Shown one piece after another: positions 60,401 to 64,000 of a stretch of 64,000 nt of DNA. Where the stretch lies: assembly GCA_963580455.1 (NCBI GenBank), contig OY756964.1, positions 7,750,001-7,814,000 on the forward strand, given 5' to 3'. The first letter of the stretch is position 1. Each line of letters starts with the position of its first letter. This DNA comes from Euonymus europaeus. Taxonomy: Eukaryota > Streptophyta > Magnoliopsida > Celastrales > Celastraceae. Under the pieces are notes generated by a model. The model had not been told where the DNA came from, did not search any database, and worked only from the letters and a program-made list of their open reading frames with translations. A program made the position numbers and the translations under genes.

Positions 60401-62017
60401 AATTACAATCTATGCCAACTGCAGAAGTGAATTAATTGGAGATGTAATGGATTGTCAAAACAAATGTAACAACAACACTCATTACAGCCATGAACAGAAA
60501 TGTCCTTGTTAATAGGAAAAGAATGCAAGTATTCCTCCTAAACCTCATGCATACACATACTGGACAGCCTAAACATCTCACCTCAAAACCAGCTGTGTCA
60601 TATTGACGCCTTTTGTCTGGATTGGACAGTATATTGTAGGAAAAAGTGACTTCTTTAAACATATCAGCTGCTTCAGGATCATTTGCATTCTTGTCCGGAT
60701 GGTACCTGAAAATATCATACAACAATTGAAACCTTAGACTGCCACAATATGGCAAAGGAAGAAAATCCAAAGAACAGTAACAAACAATAAATTATATAGA
60801 CATGTACAATGTACGTATCATGTATATATATAATTTATGTACATAGTTGAAATTAGAACAGAACAGCTGCCAACTCCCACCAACATTTTGACCAAATATC
60901 CCTGAGAGCCTTTGCCAGATAATGTATATAAAAAATATGCAACATCAAACTTAACCACATACAACTATTATTTCTTTGCACAAAACAAACAGCTAAACGA
61001 AAATTAAGTCAGTGGCTAAATATTGGAGTATTCATGGCTCTATCATTGAGCATGACTTGTACAAAGACAATTCCAACTGGTGCATCCCATTTGCCTAAAG
61101 CAAGTTTCCCCTGCGCCAACTCTTACCATTTACTGCTTGTCCCACTATCAAAGGACTCACTAGTGAGTTTTTATACTGTAACTTTTCTGCTGTCCTTCAA
61201 AATTTGCTTTTCATATTGCATTAGCATATCTATCAACACAAACTAAATGTTCTAAAGAGGTTTTCCCTAGAAAAACCCAGAAGAGAAAATCTTTATAACT
61301 ATTGATGCAATTATCCTCCAAATCTTCCCCAAAAACTGGATAGGTCAATAGTCTTCCCATTCTAATCCTAAAGGAGGTCACAAATATCTAATTTGACTTG
61401 ACAATACAATACAAAATGTCAAAAACACTGTCTTACTATTGTCTCTGATGTGCAGCTCACATTCAATAGCCCCCAGATGCCAGATCAACAGTAACAAGTT
61501 AAACGATGAAAGCTGAGTGGTGGTCATCAGTCCGTAAATATTTCTCTTTCATACTATGCATCTTTTTATTGTTTTAGTTAGCATATTTACTCGCGTTTGA
61601 ACATCAGAACATGACTTTTATTTCTTTCAATGAAAACTTTGAACAGGATAGTTGGCAAGTTCAATACCAACTTTTAGCACACAATAAAATTTTGAATAAC
61701 CAACAATACCTAATATTATGAAGAAAGGATACACACTAACATTTGTAAAGATTCATATCTTTCTATTACAAGAGCTATTACGCTCCAAAAACCACGAACA
61801 ACAGCCAAAAAATTTTAGCACGCAAGAAATAACAGGAGAACAGAAATCTAAGAACGGCCGAAACAGCATAGTTAACATACTTGAGAGCCAATCTACGGTA
61901 CGCGCTCTTGATTTCCTGGTCGGTTGAATTCCTGGACACTCCAAGCACCTCGTAAGGATCCCGCCGGACTTGCATCGCCGAATCGTGCTTCTCCGACTTC
62001 GAACGATGAGGTGGCAT
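54447..62017 (-). CDS. ARL1: J-domain protein ARL1/DNAJ16-like (ARG1-like)
   Basis: Eleven exons on the minus strand give 410 aa: 62017-61881, 60705-60582, 60370-60288, 60189-60078, 59994-59890, 57386-57336, 55584-55495, 55392-55284, 55178-55030, 54946-54893, 54665-54447. The start at 62017 gives MPPHRSKSEK. The J domain (residues about 20-85) has the HPD motif at 48-50; the split codon joins LALK to YHPDK. Then come the ARG1/ARL-specific blocks (SSLGAVNTIFAALF, KLGVPIKTTVSA, ITSAGMYFLGFPVYRL-like) and a coiled-coil region (about 290-345) with a basic, Ser/Arg-rich tail ending KVDKRKPC. This matches Arabidopsis ARL1, a relative of the gravitropism protein ARG1. Intron 10 is GC-AG. Role by family: co-chaperone at the membrane/cytoskeleton in gravity signalling. 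Confidence 0.93.
55660..56420. other. Intronic repeat-like insertion in ARL1 intron 6
   Basis: Within the 1.75-kb intron between exons 7 and 6 lies GC-richer text with GGGTGCGGC and CCGCTGCACCCGTATCC words at its two ends (about 55690-55760, 56320-56410). It looks like a transposon remnant of an unidentified family; I could not align termini. Confidence 0.4.
56732..57081 (-). repeat. 175-bp tandem duplication in ARL1 intron 6
   Basis: Copies at 56732-56906 and 56907-57081 share GAAAGCCAAxATCTGTAA, ATTGGGGGAGAGG and GGTGCCAGCGAA and differ at scattered positions; each carries a G-run of six or more. Confidence 0.9.
58976..59514 (+). repeat. 272-bp tandem duplication in ARL1 intron 5
   Basis: Copies start at 58976 and 59248 with AGCGCCTCTTGACAA and continue in near-identity to TCTTGTGGCAA (59514). 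It lies in the 2.5-kb intron between exons 6 and 5, just right of a CCTAGGC motif (58897). Confidence 0.92.
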
Positions 62018-64000
62018 TTCGAAATCAATCCGCGCCTTCTCCTGGAGAACCCTAAAAACCTCTCCCGAGAACACAAATTTCAAGCAGTAAAGATCCTCCA
62101 CTCAAATTTCCCCACATTTACCATTAACTTTCTCGGAAAAGTTTGTCTTTGGTAGGAAAGAAAGCTGAAAGCGATTGGGAAACCCTAGAGAAGGAAATAA
62201 ATTGACTCCACAGAACCTACCAAGCTGGAGCTTTGGAGGAAAGGGAAGAGAGAGAGAAAAAAGGAAAGAGACAAGAGAACAACGAGAAATTTGGAGGGCA
62301 AATTAGTTGTAATTTTTGTTATTTCTACTCTTATCTTATTAAAAATTCAAAAAACAGATGCTGTACTTGATACACTACGCCTTGCGTGTACAATGCGCAC
62401 TGGAGTTGAAGGTTCAGATACCATGATTTCCCAAGTGTGGGAGCGCGTGCGAAGGGCTGTAGACCTGTGATGGGAAAGAAAATGTCGAAATCCTGACAGT
62501 TCAAACGATAAGGAAGAGTGGGAAACAATAATAAAAAATAAAAAAATTAGTTGTATTCTAAAAAGGTCAATTTACTTAAATCGCAATTAGTGGGACTGAT
62601 TAAGGAAGTTACTTAAATTGATTAGATTATGATCATCCTTTACTTGTTAGCGCTTCTAAATTCTATTTCAATCTCCTCTTTTTTGGTGGGAACTGGGAAG
62701 TAGTGAATAATTATGAGATGTTATTAGCTAAATTAATCCACTTAATTGCCGAATTAATTGTTGAAAATAATGAAAAGAGTAAATGAGAACTAGACAATTC
62801 ATAAGTGCCGTTTATATTTTTATTTTTTCAAAGATTACTTCAATTCAACAAATCAGTTTTTGTTAATATCCATTAAAAAAATTAAAATCATACTAATTTA
62901 ATCTTCAAAGATTGTAATAAAAGTACAAACAGAAAGTTATCCTCTACCTAATATGATAGTATACCTAATATGGTGAGATGAGTCAGTGATACATTATTTT
63001 TAATAAGTAAAGAGGTTGAGAGTCGAATTTGAGATTCGAGACTACATACGATCCAATTCGATAATTGAACTAGTCAAAGCTCGTACTCAATGCTATAACT
63101 TACTAGGCCAATTGAGATACTTCAAATATCATCACATACAAACATAGAAACAGAAATTGTGGGATAGAGATCAATTGTATTAAAAAAAACATAGTTTGCA
63201 TGTTGTTGAGTTTAATATAAGTAAAAAAGAACATTGATCTTTCCATGAATTTTAATTAGGTTAATACTATTTTTAGTCACCGAAAAATAACTCATGTATG
63301 ATTCAGTAATTTTCCACTTATTTTTTAGAAAACAAAAAAGGTGTTTGGTAAGTACAAAATTCAAAAATGAAAAGTTGCTTAGAAAATAGAAAACGCACAA
63401 ATGTTGTTTTCTAGAATGTAAAACAAGGAAGTTCAGAGCTATACACCTAGGTATCATTTAGCATTCAGCATATTGACCAACATTTTAACATCTAATTTTT
63501 TTTTTCAATTTTCTAGCATTTCTAGTATTAAATGACTATATTACCCCCAAAAAAATTTCATATGCCCACAATACCCTCATATGTACGGATGTTATTTCAC
63601 AGAATCGGGCAACCCTTTTCTTCTCCCTCTCCGCTCCACGCCTCTCCTGCCATAGAAAATCTTGAACCTGCATCGACGGCCACCTGTCACCGTTCAACCT
63701 CCCAGTGCTTATCCTTCAACAGGTAACACTCGATCTAGCTTCTCCTATTTGCTATCGCCTATAAACTTCTTTCTGCCATGTTGTCTTGATTTCTGTTTTG
63801 AATCACTGAAATTAAGGAAAAAAAAATCGGCATCGATGCTCGATTTTATATCGCCTACTTCTTTTTACTTCCATCTCCCTCACGCCTGTTTCATTTATAC
63901 ATTTTATGATGCTATTCTGTCGAACTTAGACCCCTCAATTGGTTAATGTTGGTGAACTGCACGACAAATGTATTCTTGATTATTCTGCAAACTTTAATCT
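62018..64000. other. ARL1 5' flank and right-hand intergenic region
   Basis: The ARL1 5' UTR and promoter probably lie at 62018-62330; GAGAG-rich text lies just upstream (62245-62262). Beyond that is AT-rich DNA without a supported gene. A SINE-like fragment is listed at 63000-63120. A pyrimidine-rich stretch at 63600-63720, ending at a possible donor (CAACAGGTAACA), might be the first exon of a gene outside the window, but I cannot support a product. Confidence 0.45.
63000..63120 (-). repeat. Possible degenerate SINE
   Basis: On the minus strand TTGGCCTAGTAAG (A-box-like) at about 63110 and AATTCGACTCTC (B-box-like) near 63020 are separated by about 80 bases. It is only weakly similar to tRNA-derived plant SINEs. 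Confidence 0.3.

Noticed and set aside
61753..62101. A minus-strand frame and an extended start upstream of the ARL1 start
   Set aside because: The start at 62017 gives the family N-terminus (MPPHRSKSEK); the upstream extension MEDLYCLK has no family match.

Overview
This is plant nuclear DNA from an unidentified eudicot. It is AT-rich, its genes have many short introns with GT-AG boundaries, and it is crowded with plant LTR retrotransposons, CACTA, MULE, PIF/Harbinger and LINE remnants. I see no bacterial or organellar features, and the species cannot be named from the window.

Four host genes can be supported. (1) 9211-14690 (+): an eight-exon DEAD-box RNA helicase of 578 aa matching the plant RH22 family. 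(2) 48024-48227 (+): a 67-aa secreted arabinogalactan-peptide-like gene. (3) 49124-51355 (-): a five-exon, 457-aa IAA-amino-acid hydrolase of the ILR1-like M20 family. (4) 54447-62017 (-): an eleven-exon, 410-aa J-domain protein matching ARL1/DNAJ16 (ARG1-like), with one GC-AG intron. They look like ordinary dispersed plant genes (RNA metabolism, cell wall, auxin, gravitropism-related chaperone) with no operon-like link.

The left end (1-6490) is a damaged Ty1/copia element whose 5' LTR lies outside the window. A decayed MULE transposase lies at 7935-8609. After RH22 comes about 4.8 kb of gene-poor DNA, then the tail of a LINE (19530-19950).

From 20 to 47.7 kb the window is a nest of transposons whose order of insertion can partly be read. 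A Tat/Athila-like non-coding element (20002 to about 23300) carries an inverted LTR block. Next to it lies a non-coding minus-strand gypsy element with polypurine tract, PBS and a 92-bp minisatellite. Its right-hand LTR is split by a 3.5-kb solo LTR (TSD CCACA) and again by a 6.56-kb CACTA transposon (TSD GAT). To the right a minus-strand SIRE-like copia element is interrupted by a PIF/Harbinger ORF1-like pseudogene and by a second gypsy-type solo LTR (TSD GCTTT) that splits its gag. Three sets of matching target-site duplications are visible directly.

The right part (47.9-64 kb) is gene-bearing, with smaller repeats in introns and spacers: tandem duplications, MITE-like and SINE-like units. 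I found no clearly new gene system. The most unusual observations are the nested insertion record, the inverted LTR block, recurrent CCTAGG-rich modules in unrelated repeats, and the GC-AG intron.
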